Shown: positions 8,528-16,881 of the stretch, one piece after another
Numbering within the stretch: the stretch's first letter is position 1
How the letters are laid out: each line of letters begins with the position of its first letter
Origin: Hyphomonas atlantica corrig.
GTDB lineage: Bacteria > Pseudomonadota > Alphaproteobacteria > Caulobacterales > Hyphomonadaceae
Direction: 5' to 3'
Assembly: GCF_000682715.1 (NCBI RefSeq)
Contig: NZ_AWFH01000002.1
Location: 1 to 64,000, forward strand
Length of the DNA stretch: 64,000 bases
Made by a program: the position numbers and the translations under genes
The notes under the pieces: model-generated
Database searches by the model: none
Told to the model about the DNA's origin: nothing
Seen by the model: only the letters and a program-made list of their open reading frames with translations

Positions 8528-10279
8528 ATGACGATCCTCGACTATCAAGATGAAGAATCTCTTGGGAAAATTATCGCAGTCGACACCGCCGTTGTAGTTG
8601 TTCGAGTCGATGATCTCGAACGACTAAAGCGCGTCCAAGTAAATCGCTTGGTGGTTTTGCAAAGCAGCAAAGCTGGCCAACACCTGATTGGGATTGTCTC
8701 TCGGATCACACGGAAAGCACTTGATAGCGGGACAGAACTTGACCTGGAAACAGATGAAATTCCGGCTGCATTGCCAGAGAACAATCTGGTTCGAATTGCA
8801 CTAATCGGAACACTAATCAACCGTATTGGAATGGCACGAAATGTGTTCCGCCGCACGCTGGAGACGGTGCCGGAGATAGATGCGAACTGCTTTGCGTTAG
8901 AGGGCGACCGTCTTACGAAATTCATGCAAGTTATTTCAAATGTTGTCGGCGAGGGCCCGCAACTTGAACTCGGAAATTATACGCTGGACGAAGATGCCAC
9001 TGCATATTTGAACGGCAACCGACTATTTCAGCGGCACGCGATAATCGTAGGAAGCACAGGCTCAGGCAAATCATGGACTACAGCAAGACTATTGGATCAG
9101 ATTGCCTCCTTACCGCAAGCCAATGCCATCCTCTTTGACGTGCACGGAGAGTACAAAACACTTGAGGGAGACGAATTTAGACACTTGCGAGTAGCAGGCT
9201 CTGGCGATCTTGAAAAAAAAGCAGGACTAGATGATGGGATATTGTTCTTGCCGTACTGGCTGCTGGGTTACGAAGCAATGGTATCTCTCTTTGTCGATCG
9301 AACGGACCAAAATGCGCCCAATCAAGCAATGGTCATGGCTCGTTGCATTACTGAGGCCAAGCGTTCCTATTTAGAAGCTGGCAATCACGACGACATATTG
9401 AGAAACTTCACTGTGGACAGCCCCGTCCCATTCGATATCTCCGTCGTAGTGAACGAGCTGGAGCGCCTTGATACTGAACGCGTAGATGGCGCCAAAGCTG
9501 GAACCACCAAGGCTGGTGATTTCAATGGCAAACTTAGTCGTTTGATTGCCCGCTTCAAGTCAAAGACATTGGACCGAAGACTGGGCTTCCTGTTCCAACC
9601 CAGCGAAGAATGCATGAAGATGGAATGGCTCGGCGCAATGACCCATCATCTAATGGGCGGACGTGACTCACAAGCCGATGGAAAAGGCGGGATTAAGATA
9701 GTCGATTTCTCAGAGGTCCCCTCCGACATTCTGCCACTTATGGTGAGCCTCCTTGCCAGGCTTATATTCACGGTTACTCAGTGGACAGAAATCGAAAAGC
9801 GACATCCAATTGCGCTTTTTTGTGATGAGGCCCACTTGTATGTTCCAGAGCGCTCAAACGCAGATTCCGTGAGTGATATTTCTGTTGGAGTATTTGAGCG
9901 AATTGCCAAAGAAGGCCGGAAATATGGAATTGGATTGGTTGTGATTAGCCAGCGGCCAGCCGAAGTGAACCGCACCGTTCTGAGCCAATGCAATAATGTC
10001 GTCGCGATGCGACTGACAAACGGTGAGGATCAATCAGCAATCAAACGGTTGCTACCTGACAGCTTGGGTGGTTTTGGCGACCTTCTTCCAGTTCTTGATA
10101 TTGGAGAAGCGCTGGTCGTTGGAGATGCGAGTTTGCTGCCAACCCGTGTTCGCGTCGCCGAACCGAAGTACAAGCCAGATAGCGCGACTGTGCCTTTCTG
10201 GGATCGATGGAGCAAAAGTGACCTAGTTCCTGACACGGACCGCGCAGTGCTTGCATGGCGCCGCCAGAGCATCCAATAG
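8528..10279 (+). CDS. herA: HerA-like ATPase of SIR2-HerA defence system
   Basis: A 583-residue FtsK/HerA-superfamily translocase. A beta-barrel N-terminal HAS-barrel-like region (about 1-120) precedes Walker A GSTGSGKS at 175-182, Walker B LFCDEAH near 430 and the arginine-containing sensor region VISQRPAEVNR near 475. The ATG at 8528 has a purine-rich site just upstream; an earlier in-frame ATG at 8501 lies inside the SIR2 gene. Spacing of 10 bases to the SIR2 stop indicates one operon. HerA hexamers in such systems bind and activate the SIR2 subunits. It is likely a working anti-phage pair since both genes are intact. Confidence 0.88.
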   Translation: MTILDYQDEESLGKIIAVDTAVVVVRVDDLERLKRVQVNRLVVLQSSKAGQHLIGIVSRITRKALDSGTELDLETDEIPAALPENNLVRIALIGTLINRIGMARNVFRRTLETVPEIDANCFALEGDRLTKFMQVISNVVGEGPQLELGNYTLDEDATAYLNGNRLFQRHAIIVGSTGSGKSWTTARLLDQIASLPQANAILFDVHGEYKTLEGDEFRHLRVAGSGDLEKKAGLDDGILFLPYWLLGYEAMVSLFVDRTDQNAPNQAMVMARCITEAKRSYLEAGNHDDILRNFTVDSPVPFDISVVVNELERLDTERVDGAKAGTTKAGDFNGKLSRLIARFKSKTLDRRLGFLFQPSEECMKMEWLGAMTHHLMGGRDSQADGKGGIKIVDFSEVPSDILPLMVSLLARLIFTVTQWTEIEKRHPIALFCDEAHLYVPERSNADSVSDISVGVFERIAKEGRKYGIGLVVISQRPAEVNRTVLSQCNNVVAMRLTNGEDQSAIKRLLPDSLGGFGDLLPVLDIGEALVVGDASLLPTRVRVAEPKYKPDSATVPFWDRWSKSDLVPDTDRAVLAWRRQSIQ

Positions 10280-10638
10280 AATGCGAAGCGTTGCCTGCAA
10301 ATTTTCAAGACATCAGCAGCAATAGTTTTGTAGCTCACACTTAATACGGTCAAACTGGTCGACCGGTTATAATTTATGAGTGCTACACCAAACATGATCG
10401 TTACAGAAATTACTTGAGAGATAGCATAAATCCAATCGACCAAACCCTCCTTAGTACTCCAAAGACTCAAACTCTCTTGAACATTTTGGTGAATAAGAAA
10501 TCCCAGTCCTGAGGCTTCACTCAGGTCCCGAAGGTCAGCCGCAGAAAACATATTTCCCGCCCACTTTTCCACACGTGGCGGATCGGAATCGGTCTCATCA
10601 ATTATTTTTGCCTGCAGATTAAGAAAGCTGGACTTCAT
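10280..10638 (-). pseudogene. possible remnant of a small membrane protein gene
   Basis: Read on the minus strand from an ATG at 10638, this stretch gives protein-like sequence (soluble ~70-residue start, then a hydrophobic segment DWIYAISQVISVTIMFGVAL), and the frame then runs on into antisense HerA sequence where it loses protein character. The pattern fits a gene whose 3' part was replaced when the defence operon came in. No family is recognised and no ribosome site is convincing. It could also be chance. The interval 10280-10754 holds nothing else I can support. Confidence 0.25.
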
Positions 10639-10754
10639 CCCTGTTCCGAGCATTGCTGTTCCTGTCGCGGTCAGCCCCGCGGACGCCCGGCAAATCATCG
10701 GGCCTTCGGGTCGTGGAAGCACTGGTCGCTTCCTCAGACCTGAAGGGAAACCCG

Positions 10755-11009
10755 ATGACAAACCGCAAATCCAACCGCGCCACACCGAAACCCAAGAACA
10801 AGGCTTCGAAAGCAGATCAGCTCAAAAGCTTTCTCGCCAAACCTGACGGCATGACCGCTGAAGCCCTATCCATAAAACTCGGTTGGCAGACCCACACAAC
10901 TCGCGCCGCACTCACCCGCCTGAAACAAGCAGGAATTGAGTTGGAAAAGCTCAATCCCGCAGAAGGCTCGCGGCAATCCCGCTACCGGATTGCCGGAGCG
11001 AAGAAATGA
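10755..11009 (+). CDS. DUF3489 domain-containing protein
   Basis: An 84-residue protein with a lysine-rich N-terminus and a winged-helix-like DUF3489 domain (MTAEALSIKLGWQTHTTRAA, about residues 36-55, then a basic C-terminus). It is the first gene of a three-gene cassette with DUF2924 and a large serine recombinase seen in many alphaproteobacterial integrated elements. GGGAAA precedes the ATG at 10755. An earlier in-frame ATG at 10653 gives non-protein-like sequence. The gene overlaps the next by 4 bases (ATGA). A role as DNA-binding accessory or directionality factor for the recombinase is plausible and unproven. Confidence 0.85.
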   Translation: MTNRKSNRATPKPKNKASKADQLKSFLAKPDGMTAEALSIKLGWQTHTTRAALTRLKQAGIELEKLNPAEGSRQSRYRIAGAKK

Positions 11010-11410
11010 GCCCCGCAGCCGAGCTTAAGGATCTCCCCCGCGCCGACCTGGTTGGTCGTTACGAACACCTACTCGACACGCCGCCACCGAAGGGACTGAG
11101 CACACCTCTGCTCCGCCGGATCGTCGCCTTCGAAACCCAGGCCGTTGAACACGGGGGCCTGGGCCTTCGGCTCAGAAAGCAGCTTCGATCGATCGCCGAT
11201 GCGGACGGATCAGTCAGCCCCACCACCCATCTCAGATCCGATGCCCGGCTGGTCCGCGAATGGAACGGCGTCACACATGTTGTCGATCGCGTCGGGAATG
11301 GCTTTTCTTATCGCGGCAAGACCTACCGGTCGCTCTCTGCCATCGCGAAGGAGATCACCGGCGTCAAATGGTCCGGACCGCGCTTCTTCGGACTGAAGGG
11401 GGCAGCATGA
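11006..11410 (+). CDS. DUF2924 domain-containing protein
   Basis: A 134-residue DUF2924 protein. Key features are the helical N-terminal part with TPLLRRIVAFETQ, a basic middle segment, and the C-terminal GNGFSYRGKTYRSLSAIAKE, which in this family reads as the RAMA-like 'pattern then SLSAIA...ITG..WSG..FFGL' fold, here complete to SGPRFFGL. It overlaps both neighbours by 4 bases, showing translational coupling with DUF3489 upstream and the recombinase downstream. The family is found almost always beside such recombinases in alphaproteobacteria. It probably binds DNA at the element's ends; that is inference from the conserved context. Confidence 0.88.
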   Translation: MSPAAELKDLPRADLVGRYEHLLDTPPPKGLSTPLLRRIVAFETQAVEHGGLGLRLRKQLRSIADADGSVSPTTHLRSDARLVREWNGVTHVVDRVGNGFSYRGKTYRSLSAIAKEITGVKWSGPRFFGLKGAA

Positions 11411-13056
11411 CACAGCCCGGCCGCCGGACAATCCGCTGTGCCGTCTATACCCGCAAGTCGAGCGATGAAGGTCTGGACCAGGCCTTCAATTCCCTCGATG
11501 CTCAAAGAGAAGCTTGCGAGAGCTATATCTCCAGCCAAAGGCATGAAGGCTGGAAACTGATCCCGGCGCATTATGATGACGGCGGATTGTCGGGCGGAAA
11601 CCTGGAGCGACCGGCGCTTCAGCGACTTTTGGAGGACATCGCTGATGGCAAAGTCGACCTGGTCGTTGTCTACAAGATCGACCGGCTCACCCGGTCGCTT
11701 GCGGACTTTGCCAGACTGGTCGACCGGTTCGATGCCGCGGACTGCTCCTTCGTCTCGGTCACCCAGTCGTTCAACACATCGACGAGTATGGGCCGCCTGA
11801 CGCTCAATGTGCTGCTCTCATTTGCCCAGTTCGAACGGGAGGTCACCGCCGAACGCATCCGGGACAAGATCACTGCATCGAAGAAGAAGGGCTTCTGGAT
11901 GGGTGGTCTGCTACCGCTCGGATATGATCGACATCCGGATCCGAAAATGCAGACGCTTGTGATCAACCAAGCGGAGGCAGAGATCGTCCGGGAAATCTTC
12001 CGTCTCTATGTTCAGCATGGCTGCTTGCGTCAGGTCGAACAGGACGTCATCGCCCGTGGCTATCGATCCAAGCGGCGCACCTTCAGCGATGGGAAAGTGA
12101 CGGGTTCCAAACCCCTCAGTCGCGGGCAGATCAACTTCATCCTGCGTAACCCGGTCTATATCGGCCGCATCCGGCATAAGCAGGAATCCCACGAAGGCAT
12201 ACATGATGCGATCGTGGATCAGGACCTGTGGGATCGCGTTCAGGAACGGCTCGACCTGAAATCACCTAAGAAGTCCCGGCGCCCGTCCAGGTCTGGTGCC
12301 TTGCTGACCGGACGGATCTTTGATGAGACCGGCGACTTCCTGACCCCGACACACTCTCAGAAAGGCAGTCGCCGGTATCGCTACTATGTCTCGGGTCGGT
12401 TGCTGGCAGGCTCACCCAACGATGCTTCCGGCTGGAGGCTGCCCGCAAAGCAGTTGGAAGACGCCGTGAGCGAGACTGTCTTCCGGCATATCGGCGGTGA
12501 CGTGTCCCGGCTCCTTCGCAGTCCAACTCCGTCAATACTTGAAGGCGTAAAGCGTAACCTCGCGAGGTTCTCCCGGACCATGGCCACAGACCTGGTCGAG
12601 CGAGTTCAGGTTTCTGCAGGGCATTTGGACATCGCACTGTCTGCGAATGCGATCGCCGAATGGTTCGGAGTGACGGAAGACCAAATTGACCGCGGCAATC
12701 TCCAACTTGAAGCGCCGTTCGGAGTCAGGCGGCGCGGGAAGGAATCGAGGCTGGTGTTCGGAGCGATCCATGCGGCGCCGGATCCGAAGCTGGTCCGGAT
12801 GATTGCCCTAGCGCATTCCTGGCTGGAGGAAATCAAGGCGGGCATCCTTATGAAGGACATTGCGGCGCGCTATGGGTGGCAGACGCTGATGGTCCGACAG
12901 CGCATTCAGCTGGCATTCCTGTCGCCTGCAATTGTCGGGGCGATCCTGGAAGGCCGGCAGCCTGAGGGTCTGACGCTCACACCGCTCGTAACGTCCGACA
13001 TTCCGCTGGACTGGGATGAGCAATGGGCGGCGCTGGGGTTTGAAGCGGCTCCCTGA
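11407..13056 (+). CDS. large serine recombinase (resolvase/integrase family)
   Basis: A 549-residue site-specific recombinase. The N-terminal catalytic domain has YTRKSSDEG with the nucleophilic serine at 18 and the arginine-bearing KIDRLTRSLADF and GRLTLNVLLSFAQFERE motifs. Then come a recombinase domain (about 170-270, with GQINFILRNPVYIG) and a C-terminal region with a beta-rich zinc-ribbon-like part and a helix-turn-helix-like end. The ATG at 11407 overlaps the DUF2924 stop. An in-frame ATG at 11260 lies inside DUF2924. It should integrate and excise the island that fills the left of the window. The gene is intact. The repeat-rich non-coding DNA directly downstream is a good place to look for its attachment site. 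Confidence 0.93.
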   Translation: MTQPGRRTIRCAVYTRKSSDEGLDQAFNSLDAQREACESYISSQRHEGWKLIPAHYDDGGLSGGNLERPALQRLLEDIADGKVDLVVVYKIDRLTRSLADFARLVDRFDAADCSFVSVTQSFNTSTSMGRLTLNVLLSFAQFEREVTAERIRDKITASKKKGFWMGGLLPLGYDRHPDPKMQTLVINQAEAEIVREIFRLYVQHGCLRQVEQDVIARGYRSKRRTFSDGKVTGSKPLSRGQINFILRNPVYIGRIRHKQESHEGIHDAIVDQDLWDRVQERLDLKSPKKSRRPSRSGALLTGRIFDETGDFLTPTHSQKGSRRYRYYVSGRLLAGSPNDASGWRLPAKQLEDAVSETVFRHIGGDVSRLLRSPTPSILEGVKRNLARFSRTMATDLVERVQVSAGHLDIALSANAIAEWFGVTEDQIDRGNLQLEAPFGVRRRGKESRLVFGAIHAAPDPKLVRMIALAHSWLEEIKAGILMKDIAARYGWQTLMVRQRIQLAFLSPAIVGAILEGRQPEGLTLTPLVTSDIPLDWDEQWAALGFEAAP

Positions 13057-13335
13057 TACCGGCAGTCCCGTTCCCTGTTCTCCAAAAACATTTCCCTGGT
13101 CGTCTTCAGGAAATTCCCTGTTCCTGAAGTAGGGAATTCTCCCGAAACCCACTGATTTTACGCATGTTTTCACGAGCGCTCCGGGGTGCTTCCCTGTTAT
13201 TTTACAGAATTTCCCTGTAGATCGCGGGTTATCAGGGAAATCCGGCCCAAGGGTACTGTTGCATTTGGCAAACGGAGACGGCGGCGGATTTCAGCCACGA
13301 AATCTACCCTGTTCCTGAAACGGAGACGCAGCTTG
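13057..13335. repeat. cluster of TTCCCTGTT-type short repeats after the recombinase
   Basis: Non-coding DNA with repeated TTCCCTG cores at about 13071, 13092, 13114, 13190 and 13211, and reverse-strand copies (AGGGAA) at 13131 and 13234. The 13-mer CCCTGTTCCTGAA occurs at 13116-13128 and again at 13307-13319. Similar TTCCCTGTT-rich stretches are familiar to me near recombinases and phage-like elements of alphaproteobacteria, where they often yield spurious short reading frames. They could be recombinase or accessory-protein binding sites, or part of the att region. The arrangement in both orientations is more like protein sites than a coding remnant. Confidence 0.6.
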
Positions 13336-13368
13336 GCGCCAAAGCCCGCGTTATGTGGGGCTTTGCGC
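13336..13368. terminator. hairpin downstream of the recombinase
   Basis: GCGC-C-AAAGCCC (13336-13347) pairs with GGGCTTTGCGC (13358-13368), an 11-bp stem with one bulge and a 10-base loop. No T-run follows, so it may be a Rho-assisted terminator or a structured end of the element. It lies 280 bases after the recombinase stop. Confidence 0.35.
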
Positions 13369-13481
13369 GAAGGTGAGTGTACTTTACTCTAATTGGGGGT
13401 GTGGCTGGCGGAGAGAGAGTCCTTATTCCGTCATGTCGGGCCATTATACATGCTTGTTTTCAATGTAAAAATTAAATTCGC

Positions 13482-13517
13482 GTGCAGCACTTTGTGCAGC
13501 AAAATGTGCAGCACTTT
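13482..13517 (+). repeat. three tandem 12-bp direct repeats
   Basis: Three head-to-tail units: GTGCAGCACTTT (13482), GTGCAGCAAAAT (13494) and GTGCAGCACTTT (13506), the last running into a T-tract. Units 1 and 3 are identical. This iteron-like array lies in a gene-free stretch between the recombinase and the pentapeptide-repeat gene. It may be a protein-binding array at the island end or a leftover of duplication. The remaining bases of 13057-13909 show no supportable gene. Confidence 0.6.
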
Positions 13518-13909
13518 TTTTATGTAGAAGCATGACATTCCTGGTGTCGGCTGGTGAACGCGGCAATGTCTCTATCTATATACGGTGCATGTGCGCTGCT
13601 CACAGATCGCCCTAAGGGACGTTCAAGACTTTCCTCAAGTTTTCGGACCCCGATGTCGTACTGCACTCGCAGATAACTTCTATTGTCGAATATGTAACCG
13701 CGCAATCAAATCGTGCTGATTGGCCCGTTTTTCCCGTAAGCACCTTGACCCGATTCCGGCCCCCCGTCAGAAATTCAGAGCAAGGCAAGCGCCAAACATG
13801 CGCACCATGAAAGCCACTCGAAAGTCCGACCTCCTCAGTGATCAAGCCTGCAAGATTTTCAGGCTCAAGATCCGACATTTCCAATCTCAGATCCGCCGCG
13901 AGGGACATT

Positions 13910-14569
13910 ATGAAAACGTACGATCAAAGTACATTTCTATCCATGATTAAGCAGGGTGAACACACAGACCTGGAAAACGCTTCGCTCATTTCTGTGGATT
14001 GCTCCAATCAGGATCTTGCTGCGGTAAATTGGAAACGGGTGAATGCGGTTGATTGTCAGTTTCGATCCTCCGACCTGTCCGGCTCTGTTTTCACACATTG
14101 CAAGATGACAAACACAGGATTTGAAGCTGCGGAAGGATGCGATGTAAAGTTTGATCTCTGCAACTTGGCCAACTCTAATTGGCGAGGGGCGTCCCTATCA
14201 GGGTCTTCTTTCACGGAGTGCAAACTGACCGGAGCCAATTTCAGTGAAGCACGCCTGCTGGGAGCTTCATTTCAGCATTGCATCCTCAGAGAGGTATTCT
14301 TGCGAAATGCGTCATTCCGTAAACAGACGCTTGAAGGGCTCGATTTTGAAGGTGCCGATCTTGACGGAGCAGATTTTCGCAATGCGATTTTTGATGATTG
14401 CAGCTTGAGGTCAGCATCGCTCAGATTAGCCAAGTTTTCTGGAGCCGACCTGAGAGGCTGCGATCTGGGTCAGATACAATTGTCGGATGCTGGTATACTC
14501 AAAGGAGCCATTGTATCGAAATCACAAGCCACTGACCTCCTCGGAGGGTTGGGCATATCTGTCCTATAG
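13910..14569 (+). CDS. pentapeptide-repeat protein
   Basis: A 219-residue protein built almost entirely of A(D/N)LXX-type pentapeptides (for example GADLDGADFRNA, SGADLRGCDL), predicting a right-handed quadrilateral beta helix. The ATG at 13910 has GAGGG 5 bases upstream; an earlier in-frame ATG at 13838 reads low-complexity leader. The C-terminus (SQATDLLGGLGISVL) departs from the repeat and could be a dimerisation cap, as in Qnr/MfpA proteins that mimic DNA and bind gyrase. Whether it has such a role is unknown. It faces the related gene at 14656-15480 tail to tail, 86 bases apart. Confidence 0.85.
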   Translation: MKTYDQSTFLSMIKQGEHTDLENASLISVDCSNQDLAAVNWKRVNAVDCQFRSSDLSGSVFTHCKMTNTGFEAAEGCDVKFDLCNLANSNWRGASLSGSSFTECKLTGANFSEARLLGASFQHCILREVFLRNASFRKQTLEGLDFEGADLDGADFRNAIFDDCSLRSASLRLAKFSGADLRGCDLGQIQLSDAGILKGAIVSKSQATDLLGGLGISVL

Positions 14570-14655
14570 GCGCCTAGAGGCATTGTATTGCGGGACCGTG
14601 TGCAGACACTATTCGGCACCAGCCAGCATGAATGGATCAGGGATTCTCGTCGATC

Positions 14656-15480
14656 TCAGAATAACGCTTCGTCATCCCAATCTTTTCTTATGGAGAATCC
14701 CATGGAGCTGGCGAGGGCTGATAATTGTGTATCGAGTATTTTTGCTCCGTAGATATTTCGCGCGCCCCAAAGATCGGTTCCAATGAGCTCCCCCCTGGAG
14801 AAATCAATCTCACCAAGATCGGCATTGGAAAGATCACATGCCTCGAAAACGCTGCCGATGAATGAGGCGCCAATACAGTCCGCGTCGGAAAAGTCACATT
14901 CCACGAAATGGGTGTGATCAAACACGGCACGATTAAGCCGCTTGCTTGCGAAGGTGACTTTCCTTGCGATGCTCCGCCGCAACGAAAATCGGCAGATCCA
15001 GGACTCCTTCGCGATATGACGCGAATACTCACACGTGCTCAGCTGGGTTTGATCCATCAGACAATTGTCAAATTCGCAATCAGACAAATCACATCTTGAG
15101 AAGATTACACGGCTTAAATCGCAATCGATAAATCGCGCTCCCTTGAGATTCATTCCCGAGATCACGGAGGGCGACTGTCCAGGCGCGTTGAAATTGCAAT
15201 TCACGAAAGTGCAATCCTGAAAGTTTCCTTGATCGATCTTCACGGAATAGAATTCGCAGGAATCGAATGTTGTCGACTGGGCCTCACAATTTGCGAGGGA
15301 GGAAGTTTCAAAAATCACCCGTTTTAACAATCTGTCGGATAGCAGAGCTGTAAGCGTGAGATTGGAAATGACGCCAAATTGAACAGTGTCCAGACCGGTA
15401 AAGTCCGCCGCGTTCATTCGCTGGTGATCTTCACCTGGGCCACAGCGATAATCGAATTCAGGATTGAGAGGGTCGAACAT
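14656..15480 (-). CDS. pentapeptide-repeat protein, relative of the facing gene
   Basis: A 274-residue pentapeptide-repeat protein with many aromatic/cysteine-bearing repeats (FDSCEFYS, FIDCDLSRVIFSRCDLSDCEF, SNADLGEIDF). Its end (LDTQLSALASSMGFSIRK) matches in style the LLGGLGISV end of the convergent neighbour, so the two are likely diverged paralogues. The start at 15480 (MFDPLN) is chosen because residues before it, from an ATG at 15564, look like leader. Neither start has a strong ribosome site. A beta-helix of this size could mimic DNA; no target is known. Confidence 0.8.
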   Translation of the reverse strand: MFDPLNPEFDYRCGPGEDHQRMNAADFTGLDTVQFGVISNLTLTALLSDRLLKRVIFETSSLANCEAQSTTFDSCEFYSVKIDQGNFQDCTFVNCNFNAPGQSPSVISGMNLKGARFIDCDLSRVIFSRCDLSDCEFDNCLMDQTQLSTCEYSRHIAKESWICRFSLRRSIARKVTFASKRLNRAVFDHTHFVECDFSDADCIGASFIGSVFEACDLSNADLGEIDFSRGELIGTDLWGARNIYGAKILDTQLSALASSMGFSIRKDWDDEALF

Positions 15481-15733
15481 TATTTCGGCTCGTTCACTAA
15501 GATAGGGAGGGAAAGCTGACCGGTTGCCCCCCCTTGCGCGATTCGGATGGGTTATTCCCTTCATTCAATGCAAGACAGCTATCCGGCCAATCTGGTTGAC
15601 GCTCGGGCGCGGGCGAATGGGGCGTCTGCGCGCATTGCTTTCCAGCTTGTCCCGTGAACCGGAAGCCCTGGCACATAACCGGGCGAGCCAGGCCCTGTCA
15701 TTGGAAAACCGGCTGTCCGTCAGACTTCACCGA

Positions 15734-16804
15734 TCAGGTCTTCAGCCCAAGCGCTTCCAGCACATCATGATCCAGGGCTGCATGAAAGACCCGTTCAGCG
15801 GAGCGCTCGACAATATCCGGCGCTCCCATGTCTCGTGGCACGGCGCCATAGGACGCAACTGCATGTGCCATGTTCTGCCGGTAGGACAACCACGCATCTT
15901 CAAAAGCAGGCGCCTCGCCGTGATGGGCCCTCAGCGCGTCAAGATAGTGCCGGACAAGATCCCGTTCATGTGTGCGGCGCTGGGGCACGTCCAAGGCTGT
16001 CACAATAATCCAGGACATGTCATGCGCGTAATTGCCTGCAAAACACAATTGCCAGTCCAGAAATCCGGGCCTGCCATTGCTCTCGTAAAAAATGTTGCCG
16101 CCATGAAGGTCGCCGTGAAGGAATGTATGGGGACGTGCATCCATCAGGCTCCACAAGGTCTCCAGGGATTGTTTTGCCGTCGACGAATCTCGCAATATCT
16201 GTTCGAGCAAATCACCATGCTTGCACGCCAGCAGTTCTTCCCAATGCGCGGGGCGATAGAGGTATTTCAGGAATACACGCTGTGGTTCGCGCCACTTCTC
16301 ATATTTTCGCAATCGGGAATCATCCCACCAGCCGGCATGAAGCTGCGCGATTGTCTCAAGCACAGCCGCGACATCATCAGGCGATACAGCCGCCAGATTA
16401 GAGGCAAATCGCACGCCTCCCGGGCGCCTCTGCAAGTCTTCCAGAACCACAATGCCTTGGGGTGCAGCACTTGTGGCAGCATAGTAAGAATGCGGAATAT
16501 TCAGCTCTATGTCAGGGGCGACTTCATTGTAGAATATCGCCTCCTGTTGCAAGGCCTGATAGACCCGCTTGCGCCAGGTGTCGTCAAACCCGCCCTTCAC
16601 ATAGACAGAGTCGGGGGGCGTCTGTCCGGCCTTGTTGGAGTAGGTCAGGACAAAACAGGCCGACATGGAGGTGCCCCGGTGCCCCCCCGTTCGACGACAG
16701 GTCTCAACCGTTACCCCGGGAAACTGATTCTGGAGTATGTCGGAAAGCCAGCTCGCATCAATGTCATCCAGATCAAGCGGGAGGTCGCGAGGAGATTTAA
16801 TCAT
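15734..16804 (-). CDS. APH/EcKinase-like phosphotransferase
   Basis: A 356-residue protein-kinase-fold small-molecule kinase. It has the ATP-site lysine in DSVYVKGGFD, the hinge QGIVVLEDL, the catalytic loop FLHGDLHGGNIFYES (Asp of HGD) and the metal-binding DWQ in PGFLDWQL. It is a paralogue of the 37922-38992 product, equal in length. Such APH-like proteins are common in steroid, terpenoid and hydroxy-acyl-CoA catabolic clusters, where some phosphorylate a hydroxyl to allow elimination (as in ACAD10/11). Here the substrate is unknown. It is the last gene of a minus-strand run. Antibiotic resistance is unlikely from context. Confidence 0.8.
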   Translation of the reverse strand: MIKSPRDLPLDLDDIDASWLSDILQNQFPGVTVETCRRTGGHRGTSMSACFVLTYSNKAGQTPPDSVYVKGGFDDTWRKRVYQALQQEAIFYNEVAPDIELNIPHSYYAATSAAPQGIVVLEDLQRRPGGVRFASNLAAVSPDDVAAVLETIAQLHAGWWDDSRLRKYEKWREPQRVFLKYLYRPAHWEELLACKHGDLLEQILRDSSTAKQSLETLWSLMDARPHTFLHGDLHGGNIFYESNGRPGFLDWQLCFAGNYAHDMSWIIVTALDVPQRRTHERDLVRHYLDALRAHHGEAPAFEDAWLSYRQNMAHAVASYGAVPRDMGAPDIVERSAERVFHAALDHDVLEALGLKT

Positions 16805-16881
16805 GTCAAATTTTGCCTGAATTGGAAGAGATACAAGGTGCACACACGATGATCAGGGCCAGGGGCAAGGCAAGTCAGACA

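Noticed and set aside
10030-10785. 251-codon minus-strand frame as a whole gene
   Set aside because: About two fifths of it is antisense to the HerA gene with no protein-like character; only the part at 10280-10638 is kept, as a possible remnant.
12808-13173. 121-codon minus-strand frame crossing the TTCCCTG repeats
   Set aside because: Half antisense to the recombinase, half translated repeat units; looks like the usual false gene produced by these repeats.
13057-13520. CRISPR array
   Set aside because: Repeats are 9-13 bp, irregularly spaced or directly tandem, with no spacers of constant length and no cas genes.
13612-13908. 98-codon minus-strand frame before the pentapeptide gene
   Set aside because: No ribosome site, no family, and its start would lie on top of the pentapeptide gene's start.
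15734-16804. aminoglycoside resistance kinase
   Set aside because: The fold is APH-like, but the catabolic context and a cluster paralogue argue for a metabolic substrate.
15524-16852. 442-codon plus-strand frame
   Set aside because: Antisense to the phosphotransferase gene, which has complete kinase motifs; the plus frame has no recognisable domain.
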